This document shows positions 8,801 to 18,411 of a DNA stretch of 64,000 nt, piece by piece. The notes beneath the pieces were generated by a model. The model searched no databases. It was not told where the DNA came from and worked only from the letters and a program-made list of their open reading frames with translations. Each line of letters opens with the position of its first letter. Position 1 is the first letter of the stretch. This stretch comes from Staphylococcus ratti (GTDB taxonomy: Bacteria > Bacillota > Bacilli > Staphylococcales > Staphylococcaceae): assembly GCF_020883535.1 (NCBI RefSeq), contig NZ_CP086654.1, forward strand, positions 1,488,001 through 1,552,000, written 5' to 3'. A program made the position numbers and the translations under genes.

Positions 8801-9675
8801 TAGTACTTCACCTTTCGATTTGAAATTTCATTGAGTAATTGAACATAATGTTGATATCTGAATTCTGGAATTTTGCCTTCTTCAACCATGGCTTTCACCT
8901 GACATTTCGGCTCGTTGAGATGATAGCAATCACGAAATTTACACGACGCACCATAATGACTGATTTCAATAAAATTATCTCGCAACGCTTCTTTATCAAT
9001 ATGGTCAAAATCTAGCGCACTAAAGCCAGGCGTATCAGCAATAAATCCTTCATGGCGCGGGTACAATTCTACGTGTCGTGTTGTATGCTTACCACGGTTG
9101 AGTGCAGATGATATTTCATTCGTTTCGATATTAAAGTTAGGTTGATATTTATTCAACAAACTCGATTTCCCGACACCGGATTGACCACTTAAAACAGCCA
9201 AACCTGGTTCCCATACGTCAAATATAGAGGCTGCACTATCTTCTATACCAACAAATTGCGTTTCGTAACCTATTTCTTCATAAATCGCTAGGCTTTTTTC
9301 AATGGTTGCAATTTCTGTTTCAGAAGCCAAATCTTTTTTTGTAATGACGATGCGCGGCTTTAATCCGTAAGAATGACCAATTACAAGAAAGCGATCAAGT
9401 AATTGCGTGGAAAAGCTAGGCGAAACTGCGCTCATAACAATGACTAACAAATCAATATTACTGACCGGCGGACGCTTCAACTCATTTTTGCGTTGATGAA
9501 TATGCTGAATATATCCTGAAGCATGTGTTTCATCATCAATATCCACTATGTCACCGACAATAGGTGAGACTTGTTTTTTTCTAAATAATCCTCTTGGCTT
9601 TGCATCGTATAGCGTTCCATCTACATCTACGCGATAAACGCCACTGAGCGATCTAATAACACGACCTGTTTTCAA
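8800..9675 (-). CDS. rsgA: Ribosome small subunit-dependent GTPase RsgA
   Basis: A 291-residue circularly permuted GTPase that helps mature the 30S subunit; in S. aureus it is one of the GTPases bound by (p)ppGpp. An N-terminal OB fold (to about residue 65) is followed by G4-like ITKKDL, G1 [12 protein letters not shown], and G3 DTPGFSAL, the permuted order typical of the family. A C-terminal zinc knuckle [14 protein letters not shown] follows. Upstream neighbours differ from other staphylococci: prkC should lie directly ahead, but a P450/lipoprotein module has been placed between. Confidence 0.96.
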   Translation of the reverse strand: MKTGRVIRSLSGVYRVDVDGTLYDAKPRGLFRKKQVSPIVGDIVDIDDETHASGYIQHIHQRKNELKRPPVSNIDLLVIVMSAVSPSFSTQLLDRFLVIGHSYGLKPRIVITKKDLASETEIATIEKSLAIYEEIGYETQFVGIEDSAASIFDVWEPGLAVLSGQSGVGKSSLLNKYQPNFNIETNEISSALNRGKHTTRHVELYPRHEGFIADTPGFSALDFDHIDKEALRDNFIEISHYGASCKFRDCYHLNEPKCQVKAMVEEGKIPEFRYQHYVQLLNEISNRKVKY

Positions 9676-9887
9676 TTTTGCACCTCATTTGTGTGATGTT
9701 TTCAAACTTATTATAGCAAAGGTTTGACTGAATTCACATCATTGTAAATGATGCCTGTGAATTACAATATGCTACAATTCAAAATGCACCACACAAAATA
9801 AGAGGCTAGAACATATAATGTTCTAACCCCTCAATATGGATAACATGAAGTTATATCTTGACGTACGTTCGCCATCGATTACTATTT
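9676..9887. other. Intergenic region rsgA to P450
   Basis: It holds the hairpin at 9802-9832 that ends the P450 transcript and an unassigned stretch in front of rsgA where the rsgA promoter should lie. No small ORF with a ribosome site was seen. Confidence 0.5.
9802..9832 (-). terminator. Terminator hairpin of the TAGAACAT family, after the P450 gene
   Basis: The arms GAGGCTAGAACAT (9802-9814) and ATGTTCTAACCCCTC (9818-9832) form a stem with a very short loop. A TTTT-containing tract follows on the minus strand. This is one of six related hairpins in the window (see findings). Confidence 0.75.
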
Positions 9888-11165
9888 TTAATGGACACGA
9901 CGTGGTCGCACATTTTTAATTATCGTACCGCTCGTTACTTTACCTGGGAATTGATCTAATTTTACAGATAAATCTTGCTCTGGCGCATCAAAGTCAATTT
10001 TATTCGCAAAGTATTTAATCGTTTCTTCCATTACAATAATCGTCATCCATTCTCCCGCGCAACGATGATTTGTATAAAAATCTCCGCCACCTTGAGGAAT
10101 TAAATCGAATGGGCTGCCATCCCATTTTCCAAAACGATCTGGGTTAAATTGATATGGATTTTCAAACAATTCCGGATCGTGTGTTGTTCCAAAGACATCT
10201 AATAAAGTAAATGTACCTTTTTTGATTTCATATCCATCAAATTCTACGGTTTTCTTAAATTTACCTGGTAGAAATGGTACAAATGGGAAAATACGACGGA
10301 CTTCTTGTGCAAATTTATACGCATAGTTCGGGTCATCCGAAATTTGAAGTTTCTTGCGTTCTTGATCAAATTCAATCATCGCCTTAACTGCGTAACTTAC
10401 AAAACGGTTGACTGCCGCTAAAGGACGTACAACATTCATTAAATCAATCGCACATAAACGCGCTTCCATTGGATTGCCTTTATAATCTTTCCAATGCGCA
10501 AATTCATACAGTGCTGTTCCAGGGTCTACTTTAATGTGACCTTTACGAACAGCTACGATTTGATCTTCTAAAAATTGTTCTACTCTCGCACGTGCTTTTT
10601 TCGCTTTACGGTACCCGCCACCGATCGTTTGGCCGAGCCCTTTAAAAGAATCAATCATAATATCCATATCACGCGCATTACGTTCTGCTTCTTCAGTTGT
10701 TTGTTGAATACCTGCCCATCTAAAACCGATTTTAGTTAACACATAGATTGACTCTTTATAAATATTTACTTCTTTTTTATTTTGCATGGCTTCCGTGTGA
10801 ATAAACCAATAATTGCGTGCCAGTTCACGCAAATACGTTAAATTTTCTTCAGTCATTAATGACATAAATAACGCTTTACGATCAACATGTACTTTCCCTT
10901 TTGTCGTATGGATTGCCCCTTTACCAAATAATGTGTTTACGACACGTTTTGGCAATGTCTTTTCACGCTGCATCACATCATTATCATAAAATAGCTCAGC
11001 AGCTTTTTTACCGCTAATGACTGCAATAGGTTTCATTCCCATTCCAGACGTTTGGAATGCTTTTGTATTAAATTTTTCTAAGCGGCATGGTACGTATGTA
11101 TATGCCTCTTTTAAAACTTTAAATGTATTATCCAATCCTGGATCTTTTGGTAATTTTTTAGCCAC
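9888..11165 (-). CDS. Cytochrome P450 of the CYP152 peroxygenase family, OleT-like fatty acid decarboxylase or hydroxylase
   Basis: A 425-residue P450 that by recall aligns along its whole length with OleT of Jeotgalicoccus and with B. subtilis P450-BSbeta. CYP152 enzymes use H2O2 to hydroxylate fatty acids at the alpha or beta carbon or to decarboxylate them to terminal alkenes. The heme loop is PQGGGDFYTNHRCAGEW with Cys369. Arg247-Pro248 (RPLAAVNRF) matches the carboxylate-binding Arg that replaces the usual acid-alcohol pair. His86 in LFGKGAIH sits where OleT has His85 and the BSbeta hydroxylase has Gln, and Phe80 matches OleT Phe79. A GTG start at 11165 is chosen because GGGGGGAC lies eight bases upstream and the N terminus then matches OleT; the longer frame from 11198 does not. 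It interrupts the conserved prkC-rsgA junction, suggesting lineage-specific gain. Family firm; the reaction product is an inference. Confidence 0.93.
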   Translation of the reverse strand: MAKKLPKDPGLDNTFKVLKEAYTYVPCRLEKFNTKAFQTSGMGMKPIAVISGKKAAELFYDNDVMQREKTLPKRVVNTLFGKGAIHTTKGKVHVDRKALFMSLMTEENLTYLRELARNYWFIHTEAMQNKKEVNIYKESIYVLTKIGFRWAGIQQTTEEAERNARDMDIMIDSFKGLGQTIGGGYRKAKKARARVEQFLEDQIVAVRKGHIKVDPGTALYEFAHWKDYKGNPMEARLCAIDLMNVVRPLAAVNRFVSYAVKAMIEFDQERKKLQISDDPNYAYKFAQEVRRIFPFVPFLPGKFKKTVEFDGYEIKKGTFTLLDVFGTTHDPELFENPYQFNPDRFGKWDGSPFDLIPQGGGDFYTNHRCAGEWMTIIVMEETIKYFANKIDFDAPEQDLSVKLDQFPGKVTSGTIIKNVRPRRVH

Positions 11166-11506
11166 TTCTATGTCCCCCCGACATTTATTTTCTATCATTT
11201 TACCCTATTATATCGCGTATTAATCTTAATAATCTAATAAAAAAGATAACGCTTTTCTTTGATTTAACGCTACTCCACTCACTTGAATGAATGCCATTCA
11301 ACTACAAGTTAGATATCGTTTTAGATATAGTTTATTATAAATAATGTTTATAGACTTATTTTAATTACACACGCTTAGTTATGCAATATTAAAGAATGTT
11401 ATTTATATATCGCTTTACGTACGTATAATAGTGATATACGTATATAATATCTAATAATACTTAAAAATATACGCGCACGGACTGCAAAGTGAAAGGGGTT
11501 CTAAAA
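11166..11506. other. Divergent control region between the P450 and the lipoprotein gene
   Basis: About 340 very AT-rich bases. A TATAAT -10 for the P450 lies at 11207-11212 (minus strand) with a weak -35. TTGAATGaatgcCATTCAA at 11283-11301 is a 7-base inverted repeat that could be an operator. Towards the lipoprotein, TATAAT occurs near 11425 and again about 20 bases further on. Confidence 0.5.
11283..11301. promoter_or_regulatory. Inverted repeat, possible operator
   Basis: Seven-base arms TTGAATG and CATTCAA are separated by five bases, placed upstream of the P450 -10 and between the two divergent genes. No regulator gene is adjacent. Seen in sequence; the role is a guess. Confidence 0.35.
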
Positions 11507-12011
11507 GTGAAAATTAAATATTTAACTGTACCAACTTTAGCGCTTGCTTTATTATTAGCTGGTTGTGGCAATGACGCTAATAACGATGAAAAAAGTAAGA
11601 AGAACGAAAGTAAACAAGAGCAAAGTAAGAAAGAGAAAGAAGAGAAAAAGAAAAAGGAAGAAAAAGGAAGAAAAAGCAGAGAAAGAAACTAATGAAAATG
11701 AGGTTTCTAACGAGACCGATAATCAACAAACTAACAACGAAACCAATGTGAATGTACAAGATAACCAACAATATTCTGAACAAAATAACACTACAAACCA
11801 GCCTCAAGTCAATGATAATTCTTATAACAATGAAGAACATCAAGAATACTTAAAAATTAAACAAAATACCGAAGACCTTAAAACTGCAGAAAGACCACCA
11901 GGTGCTGGCGGTGGCGGCGCGAGTTGGAACTATACCCTTGATGGCGAAAGTTTTGAAGAATTTAAAGCACGCACAGATAGAGAGAAAGCAGCGGCAGGCA
12001 TTACCGATTAA
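11507..12011 (+). pseudogene. Frameshifted lipoprotein gene
   Basis: Translation from a GTG at 11507 (AAAGGGG eight bases upstream) gives a type II signal peptide, VKIKYLTVPTLALALLLAGC, with lipobox LAGC and Cys20, then a Lys/Glu-rich stretch that stops at 11692. The +1 frame continues from the same Lys/Glu region to 12011 with an Asn/Gln-rich linker and the C-terminal block PPGAGGGGASWNYTLDGES...AAAGITD. Removing one A from the A5 run at 11661-11665 joins both halves into a ~167-residue lipoprotein. The break lies in a repeated GAAGAAAAAG unit, so slippage, phase variation or a sequencing error could each explain it. The C-terminal block looks conserved, but I do not recognise the family. 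Confidence 0.75.
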
Positions 12012-12041
12012 TCGCTTTTCAATATCTTTTACACCACATTG

Positions 12042-12080
12042 AAAAAGCAATACCACTCATTACAGTGGTATTGCTTTTTT
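12042..12080. terminator. Bidirectional terminator between the lipoprotein gene and prkC
   Basis: AAAAAGCAATACCACT (12042-12057) and AGTGGTATTGCTTTTTT (12064-12080) form a 16-bp stem with a six-base loop. Each strand ends in a T run, so it can stop the lipoprotein transcript and the prkC operon. Confidence 0.92.
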
Positions 12081-12345
12081 AGTTTGTATATTATCTCAAA
12101 AATTCAAAGAATGGGATTAGTCACACAAAATTAGTATGCAGAAACATTTGAACTATTGAATTTCAATACACTCACCTAGCCTCACTACTTCAAGCGTATA
12201 AATCAACGTCCTTCATATAAAGTGAATGACTGCTGTTCTAACTGTGCATACATCGTCTAAAAAGTAGGTTTTCTTTTACTTTTCTTCAATCATTTTACAA
12301 GTTATATAAAACAATAGATGATTTCAATTCATTCCGTATGACACT
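12081..12345. other. Intergenic region downstream of prkC
   Basis: About 265 bases after the terminator with no ORF carrying a ribosome site, no strong hairpin and no repeat seen on either strand. It may be the scar of whatever event placed the P450/lipoprotein module here. Confidence 0.4.
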
Positions 12346-14331
12346 TTAAATATCATCATATTGAATTGTTTTATCTTTTACTGTCTTGCCATCAACTTTT
12401 ACGGTATAACTTGCCTCACCATCTTCTTCGACCACAAAACTTAAGTTTTGAGATGTTGAACGCGTCATTGTAAACGACGCCACTGGCGATTTACCGTCGT
12501 CGTTTTTATCCTTTTTAAAGATTTCTACTTTTTGAGCCTTACCATCTTTTCCAGTATAAGGTACTGTAAAGCTTTCATCGTAGGTTTTATCTTCATGAGT
12601 GGCTTCTTCATCTTTGTCGTCAGAATCGTCCCCTTTAGAAACAATAAAGTCGACAGTACTTCCTTCATCTACTTCAGTCTTACGTGGAGAATGGCTAATG
12701 ATATGACCTTCTTTGAATTTATGATCTGCACGTTCTGATTTCACGTTGACAGTTAAGCCTTTATCTTCTAAGTCCTTTTTAACTGTATCAAACTTTTCGT
12801 CCGTATAATCGTCTACATAGACTTGACGTTTACCTAGCGACTCTGTGATATCTACCCTTGTTTTAGTAACCGCAACTTTTTCCCCTGGAGCAATACTTTG
12901 TCCTTCAATATTCCCTTTGGCAATGTCGTGTTGGGTATAAGCAGTAGTGAATTGTACATTTTCAAATCCTAACGCTTCTAGCGTTTTTTCCGCTTCTTCT
13001 TTCGTTTGACCAACAAGATTAGGCATTTCTTCAATATGTTGTCCTTTAGAAACTACAATGTTAATTTTAGTTTTTTGTTCCACTTTTTCGCCTTCACCAG
13101 GTTCAAGTTTCATAATCTGATTTTTAGCATACTTATCGCTATAATCTTGTGTAATGTGTCCAACTTCTAACTTGTTATCTTTTAAGATTTTTTCAGCTTG
13201 CTTTTCTGTTTTTCCGAGCAAATTAGGTACTTGGCTATATTTGTTTCCCATCATTGCAGCGGCAACAAAAATAAACAGACTGAAAAATAGCAGTATAAAA
13301 ATGCATGCAAAAATAATTTTCTTCCATTTGGATCGTTTCTTAGGCGCATATTCAGTCATATTAGATTCCGCACTTGCTTGAGCGACTACAGGAATTTGCG
13401 TTGTTTGTTTCACTGATGTTGTGGATGTCGGCTCATTTTTAATTGTATTTTTATCCAACATAATCGTCTTTGTCGCACTTGAATCTGTTTGATATGGGGT
13501 TTCATTTTTTCTCGTCTCTGAAAGTGTAGAAGACAAATCGTGTCGCATCTCAGCTACAGAACTATAACGATGCGATTGTTCCTTTTCTGTCGCTTTTAAA
13601 ATTACATTGCTTAGAGGTTGTGGCACATCGTGTCGCTTTTCAGATACATTCGGTACAGCATCTTGAATTTGTTTAATCGCAATGCTGACAGGCGTCTCAC
13701 CATTAAATGGCGGCTGTCCTATTAACATTTCATACAGTACAATCCCTAATGAGTAGATATCAGATTGCTCTCCAGTTTTTTGGCCTTTGGCTTGTTCTGG
13801 AGATAAATATTGAACTGTGCCTACAACATGGTTCGTCTGTGTCATTGCTGTTTCACTTAATGCTTTTGCAATACCAAAGTCCACTATTTTCAAAGTTTGA
13901 TTACGGTCGATAATAATATTTTGTGGTTTGATATCACGATGCACGATACCTTTTTCATGCGCATGTTGTATCCCTTTAAATATTTGTTCTGCAAACTTAA
14001 CCGCTTTTTCTGGCGCTAATCGGCCATGGGATTTGATATAGTCAGAAAGTGTCGGTCCTTCAATGTATTCCATCACTAAAAAGAAACAATCGTCTTCTTC
14101 CCCAACGTCTAGCACGCTAACAATGTTTTCATGGGATAGCAATGTCGTATTTTGTACTTCTCTTTCAAATCGTGCAACCGTTTCATGTTTCTCATTAGGA
14201 GGAACATGAATCATTTTGACTGCAACTTGGCGATTTAAAATGCGGTCCCAAGCCACATAAACATTACTCATGCCGCCGCCACCTAAAATATGTTTTAATT
14301 CATAGCGTTCATCAATGATGCGGCCAATCAT
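12346..14331 (-). CDS. prkC: PASTA-domain Ser/Thr protein kinase PrkC (Stk1/PknB)
   Basis: A 661-residue membrane kinase that senses muropeptides or lipid II and phosphorylates cell-wall and regulatory proteins. The kinase domain fills residues 1-270: glycine loop GGGGMSNVY (17-25), Lys39, catalytic HRDIKPQN with Asp133, and DFG at 151-153. A Thr-rich linker leads to one membrane segment (about 339-361), then three extracellular PASTA repeats starting near residues 366, 435 and 505 (VPNLLGKTEKQAEKILK, MPNLVGQTKEEAEKTLE, YVDDYTDEKFDTVKKDLE), and a C-terminal domain of about 80 residues. It overlaps the phosphatase gene stp by four bases. Confidence 0.97.
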   Translation of the reverse strand: MIGRIIDERYELKHILGGGGMSNVYVAWDRILNRQVAVKMIHVPPNEKHETVARFEREVQNTTLLSHENIVSVLDVGEEDDCFFLVMEYIEGPTLSDYIKSHGRLAPEKAVKFAEQIFKGIQHAHEKGIVHRDIKPQNIIIDRNQTLKIVDFGIAKALSETAMTQTNHVVGTVQYLSPEQAKGQKTGEQSDIYSLGIVLYEMLIGQPPFNGETPVSIAIKQIQDAVPNVSEKRHDVPQPLSNVILKATEKEQSHRYSSVAEMRHDLSSTLSETRKNETPYQTDSSATKTIMLDKNTIKNEPTSTTSVKQTTQIPVVAQASAESNMTEYAPKKRSKWKKIIFACIFILLFFSLFIFVAAAMMGNKYSQVPNLLGKTEKQAEKILKDNKLEVGHITQDYSDKYAKNQIMKLEPGEGEKVEQKTKINIVVSKGQHIEEMPNLVGQTKEEAEKTLEALGFENVQFTTAYTQHDIAKGNIEGQSIAPGEKVAVTKTRVDITESLGKRQVYVDDYTDEKFDTVKKDLEDKGLTVNVKSERADHKFKEGHIISHSPRKTEVDEGSTVDFIVSKGDDSDDKDEEATHEDKTYDESFTVPYTGKDGKAQKVEIFKKDKNDDGKSPVASFTMTRSTSQNLSFVVEEDGEASYTVKVDGKTVKDKTIQYDDI

Positions 14332-15071
14332 ACTGGATCACCTGCAATTTCCGCCAAAATAATAGAAGTATTATCTTTAGCTTCGTATTCTGTTGCAAGG
14401 GCCATAAGCGCATCACCCGCTTCAGTAAGCGTATCATTTGATTGCAGTACGTCATGAATCGCTTTTAAAGGGACGTAATCTGTTAAACCATCAGAATTAA
14501 GTAGCAAGTACTGGTAAAATTGAATACGCTTCGTAAAAACATCCGATGTCACACGACGATCTGTTCCCATCACTTTCGTAATGATATTACGTCGTGGATG
14601 ACGGAGAGCTTCTTCTTCTGTAATTTGGCCTAACATGACAAGCTGATTCACAAAAGTGTGATCGATTGTAACTTGATCAAATTGACGGCTATTCACTAAA
14701 TACGCCCTTGAATCACCAATATTGGCAACTACAATATGGTGGTCATAGATTAATGCACACACACATGTTGTTCCCATTCCGTGATAAGACGTTTGACTTT
14801 CTGCTAACTGAAATAAGTCGTGATTTACATTTTGGAGCGTTTGTTTTAACCACATTTCTGCATGTTCTTGCTCGATATAATTTTCTGCTTCAAAACGTTT
14901 TTGAAGTTCATCGACAACAAATTGTGATGCGACTTCACCTGCTTGGTGCCCTCCCATACCATCACAAATCACCAATAATTGTTGATCTGTTTGATTAAAG
15001 AAAATGCCCCCTGCGTCTTCATTTTGTTCTCGATAATATCCAGCATCTGAGAATATTTCTGCGTTTAACAT
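14328..15071 (-). CDS. stp: PP2C-type protein phosphatase Stp
   Basis: A 247-residue metal-dependent Ser/Thr phosphatase that reverses PrkC phosphorylation. PPM family motifs: the N-terminal NEDAGG segment, CDGMGGHQAGEVAS with the metal-binding Asp and Gly, GTTCVCALI, VANIGDSRAYL, LLLNSDGLTDYV and KDNTSIILAEI with the last metal-binding Asp. The ATG at 15071 is chosen (GAGGT upstream, family N terminus MLNAEIF); the TTG just before it is not needed. Its stop overlaps the prkC start (ATGA), the usual kinase/phosphatase pair layout. Confidence 0.96.
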   Translation of the reverse strand: MLNAEIFSDAGYYREQNEDAGGIFFNQTDQQLLVICDGMGGHQAGEVASQFVVDELQKRFEAENYIEQEHAEMWLKQTLQNVNHDLFQLAESQTSYHGMGTTCVCALIYDHHIVVANIGDSRAYLVNSRQFDQVTIDHTFVNQLVMLGQITEEEALRHPRRNIITKVMGTDRRVTSDVFTKRIQFYQYLLLNSDGLTDYVPLKAIHDVLQSNDTLTEAGDALMALATEYEAKDNTSIILAEIAGDPV

Positions 15072-15076
15072 CAATT

Positions 15077-16171
15077 CTACCTCGTTTCTGCTTCACGTTC
15101 TTTAGCACGTAGTTGTCCACATGCCGCATCGATATCTGAACCTTGCTCTCGTCTAATTGTAGCATTGATACCCAGTCGCTTTAATTCTTTTTCGAATTTG
15201 AAAATATCATTTTTCGGCGTTTTAACATAATTACGTTCTGGTACATGGTTAACTGGGATTAAGTTGACATGACAGTTCAATGTTTTAATTAAAGCCGCTA
15301 ATTCTCGAGCGTGCTCTAATTGGTCATTGACACCACCAAACAAACCATATTCAAACGTAATACGTCGATTTGTTTTTTCTTGATAATATTGTAAGGCTTC
15401 CATCAGTTTATTCACATCATATGCTCTGTTAATCGGCATCAGTTTTGAACGAATGTCATTATTCGCAGCATGCAAACTCACCGCAAAATTAATCTGTAAC
15501 GTTTCGTCTGCAAAATCATAAATTCTTGGAATAATCCCTGATGTTGATACTGTTATATGACGTGCACCAATATTTAAACCTTCATCATGATTTACAATTT
15601 TAAGAAAATCCATCATCTCATCATAGTTTTCAAATGGTTCCCCAATACCCATAATTACAATAGAAGATACGCGCTCTTCTGTTTCATCAAGCGCTTTTTG
15701 TACGGTTAATACTTGAGATACGATCTCCCCAGCCTCTAAATTACGTTTTAAACCTCCTAAAGTTGATGCACAAAACGTACATCCAATACGGCAACCTACT
15801 TGTGTCGTCACACATACCGAATTACCATAATCATGACGCATTAAAACCGTTTCAATCGTATAGCCATCTTGTAATTGGAATAAAAATTTAATCGTGCCAT
15901 CACGACTTTCTTGCTTAACAACCGTTTCCAACGTTGTAATCACAAAATGATCCGCTAAAAGTTGACGCAACGCTTTGGATAAGTTTGTCATCTCTTCAAA
16001 TGAATCGACGCGTTTCGTATAAAGCCATTCAAAAATTTGCTTCGCACGAAAACTTTGTTGACCATGTTCAGCTAACCACTGTTTCATTTCATCATAGCGC
16101 AAAGAATAAATCGATTGCTTGTCAAAATTAGGTAAAAACTTATTTTTCTTTTTCTTATCTGCAGTGATCAT
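15077..16171 (-). CDS. rlmN: Dual-specificity RNA methyltransferase RlmN
   Basis: A 364-residue radical SAM enzyme that methylates C2 of A2503 in 23S rRNA and A37 in some tRNAs. The radical SAM cluster motif is visible as [10 protein letters not shown] (CxxxCxxC). [13 protein letters not shown]-like HITVSTSG and SLHAANND follow in family order, and the C-terminal [15 protein letters not shown] contains the conserved second catalytic cysteine. Its start overlaps the rsmB stop (ATGA). It lies in the def-fmt-rsmB-rlmN-stp-prkC operon; a role in translation fits its neighbours. Confidence 0.97.
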   Translation of the reverse strand: MITADKKKKNKFLPNFDKQSIYSLRYDEMKQWLAEHGQQSFRAKQIFEWLYTKRVDSFEEMTNLSKALRQLLADHFVITTLETVVKQESRDGTIKFLFQLQDGYTIETVLMRHDYGNSVCVTTQVGCRIGCTFCASTLGGLKRNLEAGEIVSQVLTVQKALDETEERVSSIVIMGIGEPFENYDEMMDFLKIVNHDEGLNIGARHITVSTSGIIPRIYDFADETLQINFAVSLHAANNDIRSKLMPINRAYDVNKLMEALQYYQEKTNRRITFEYGLFGGVNDQLEHARELAALIKTLNCHVNLIPVNHVPERNYVKTPKNDIFKFEKELKRLGINATIRREQGSDIDAACGQLRAKEREAETR

Positions 16172-17478
16172 CGCGAATGTTCCTTTCTTTTAATTTTAGT
16201 AATAAAAAAGCCATCTGTATTTAAATCTTGAGGTAGAAGTTGTAACGTTTTAACCATTTTACCATCAATTGGACTTTGAAACGGTTCGAAGTCATATTCT
16301 GGATGTGCTTTTAAAAATGTATAGATTACATTTTCATTTTCCATTTGTTCTATCGTACATGTCGAATACACAAGTGTGCCACCTTCTTTTAAATGTTGGG
16401 CGACGTTATTCAAAATTTGAAGTTGTATGTCGACGATTGCAGTTACTTGCTTTTCAGACATCATATATTTGATTTCAGGTTTATGTCTCAGTACACCTAA
16501 GCCACTACAAGGCGCATCAACTATAATTTTGTCATACATTTTATCATAAGGCTTCGTGGCATCATGCTCTGAAGCAACCATGTTTACAAGTCCTAATTTA
16601 TCTATATTGTGCTGTATCAATTCTATTTTGTGCGCATGTATATCCGTTGCATCAACATGGCCTGTATTTCCCAATATTTCAGCTGTATGGCATGCTTTGC
16701 CACCAGGTGCACTACAACTGTCCAATATGACATCGTTTTGTTTTGGTGCTAAAATTTCAGCTACAAACATAGAACTTTTATCTTGAATGCTTATTTTTCC
16801 GTCTTTAAATAAAGTAGTCTGTAAAATTGACCCATTGGAGACGTGTAAACATACATCGATATGCGCATCTTGTCTGACATGAAAGCCTTCACTTTCAAGC
16901 TGTTGTCTTACCTCTTGTACCGTCGCTTTCGTACGATTGACACGCACAGTTTGGGGGACTGGCATAAGCATTTCTTTTGCGATGATTTCTGCAGTTTCTA
17001 AGCCAAAATGTGTTTTCCAATGTTTAATAATCCATAATGGCATGCTGTATTGAATTGAAATACGCTCTAACTCATTTTTAATATGGCTTATTTGGGGTAA
17101 AGGTTCTGTCGTCATACGTCTAAGAATAGCATTGACCGTATTACCAGTTTGTTGGCCTCCCCGTTTTTTAGCTATCGTTACTGCTTCATTAATAATGGCG
17201 TGTGTTGGAATCTTGTCCATATAAAGGAATTGATACAGACTCATCCATAATAAACGTCTTACCCATCCTTTAATTTTCGTTTTCACAAAAGGCTTTAAAT
17301 AATAATCCAATGTCATTTTTCGTTGAATCGTTCCATATACTAAAGCCGTGTATAATCCTCTATCGCTTATGCTAAGTGTCTCTCGATTCAACACTTCATT
17401 GATTTTCAAATTACTGTAAGCGCCATCTTTAAATACCGCTTCTATCGTTTCTAGACTTAATGCACGTACTGTAGTCAT
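16168..17478 (-). CDS. rsmB: 16S rRNA (cytosine-967-C5) methyltransferase RsmB
   Basis: A 436-residue methyltransferase with an N-terminal NusB-like RNA-binding domain (residues ~1-130, including [13 protein letters not shown]) and a C-terminal Rossmann SAM domain. [13 protein letters not shown] is the SAM motif, [20 protein letters not shown] holds the first catalytic Cys, and [12 protein letters not shown] the second. Length is typical. It starts one base after the fmt stop and overlaps rlmN, so it is translated from the same message as both. Confidence 0.96.
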   Translation of the reverse strand: MTTVRALSLETIEAVFKDGAYSNLKINEVLNRETLSISDRGLYTALVYGTIQRKMTLDYYLKPFVKTKIKGWVRRLLWMSLYQFLYMDKIPTHAIINEAVTIAKKRGGQQTGNTVNAILRRMTTEPLPQISHIKNELERISIQYSMPLWIIKHWKTHFGLETAEIIAKEMLMPVPQTVRVNRTKATVQEVRQQLESEGFHVRQDAHIDVCLHVSNGSILQTTLFKDGKISIQDKSSMFVAEILAPKQNDVILDSCSAPGGKACHTAEILGNTGHVDATDIHAHKIELIQHNIDKLGLVNMVASEHDATKPYDKMYDKIIVDAPCSGLGVLRHKPEIKYMMSEKQVTAIVDIQLQILNNVAQHLKEGGTLVYSTCTIEQMENENVIYTFLKAHPEYDFEPFQSPIDGKMVKTLQLLPQDLNTDGFFITKIKRKEHSR

Positions 17479-18411
17479 TTATCCTAAGTCCTTCCCAATC
17501 AGCGTTTCGTGATAGCCACTTAAGAAGTTTGCAGTCGGCATACGTTTTTTTCCTGCTACCTGAATTTCCGTTAAAGCGATACTTTCTTCAGAGCCTGTGC
17601 CTACAATAATATGTTTTTTCGTCGTTTGAACAATCTGACCTGGAGGCCCTGTAACATCCGTGTTGATTTCCGCTTGGTACACTTTCATTACTTTATTTTC
17701 TAATTGCGTAGACGCCACCGGCCAAGGCGATAGACCTCGAATGTGATTAAAAATAGTGCGTGCATCTTTCGTCCAATCTATCCATTCATCTTCACGTTGT
17801 ATATTTGAAGCAAACGAAACTTTTGAGGCGTCTTGTGGCGTACGTGAATTCGTCCCGTTTAAAATGGATGGCAACGTTTGCTGTAACAATTGCGTTCCTA
17901 ATTCACTTAATTTGTCATGCATTGAGCCCACATTATCACTATCTTCAATAGGAATCGCACTTTGTGAAATAATATCTCCCGCATCTAATTGTTGGACCAT
18001 ATACATAATGGTTACACCTGTTTCACTCTCCCCATCAATAATCGCTTGGTGAATAGGTGCACCTCCACGATATTTCGGTAATAAAGAAGCGTGGACATTC
18101 ACTGCCCCATATTTTGGGTGTTCCAATAGTGCTGTTGGTAACAATTGGCCAAATGCTGCTGTAACAATGAGATCACATTCCATATTCAATAATGTTTGTA
18201 ATTCTGTTGAATTTGTAAGCTTCTCAGGTTGATACACAGGAATCGCATGTGCTAATGCTACTTTTTTAACCGGTGGTGGCGTTAAAGTACGTTTACGCCC
18301 AACAGGTCTGTCTGGTTGTGTAACGACTGCAATCACTTCATGCGTTTCAATTAACATTTCCAACACCGATGTTGAAAAATCTGGGGTACCCATAAAAATA
18401 ATTTTACTCAT
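17479..18411 (-). CDS. fmt: Methionyl-tRNA formyltransferase
   Basis: A 310-residue enzyme that formylates initiator Met-tRNA. It starts [18 protein letters not shown] (MGTPDFs is the family N terminus), then [20 protein letters not shown]. The catalytic region [21 protein letters not shown] contains the Asn and His residues and the family signature [12 protein letters not shown]. The C-terminal OB-like domain follows from about residue 205. It overlaps def by eight bases, and their products act at the two ends of the same formyl cycle. Confidence 0.97.
   Translation of the reverse strand: MSKIIFMGTPDFSTSVLEMLIETHEVIAVVTQPDRPVGRKRTLTPPPVKKVALAHAIPVYQPEKLTNSTELQTLLNMECDLIVTAAFGQLLPTALLEHPKYGAVNVHASLLPKYRGGAPIHQAIIDGESETGVTIMYMVQQLDAGDIISQSAIPIEDSDNVGSMHDKLSELGTQLLQQTLPSILNGTNSRTPQDASKVSFASNIQREDEWIDWTKDARTIFNHIRGLSPWPVASTQLENKVMKVYQAEINTDVTGPPGQIVQTTKKHIIVGTGSEESIALTEIQVAGKKRMPTANFLSGYHETLIGKDLG

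Noticed and set aside
11400-11460. ACGTAC/GTATAT-rich stretch as an origin or attachment site
   Set aside because: It is simple AT-rich promoter-like DNA with no DnaA boxes and no matching copy elsewhere in the window.
11577-11843. Minus-strand frame opposite the lipoprotein gene
   Set aside because: Hydrophobic-looking only because it is the complement of a Lys/Glu/Asn-rich coding strand; it has no ribosome site.
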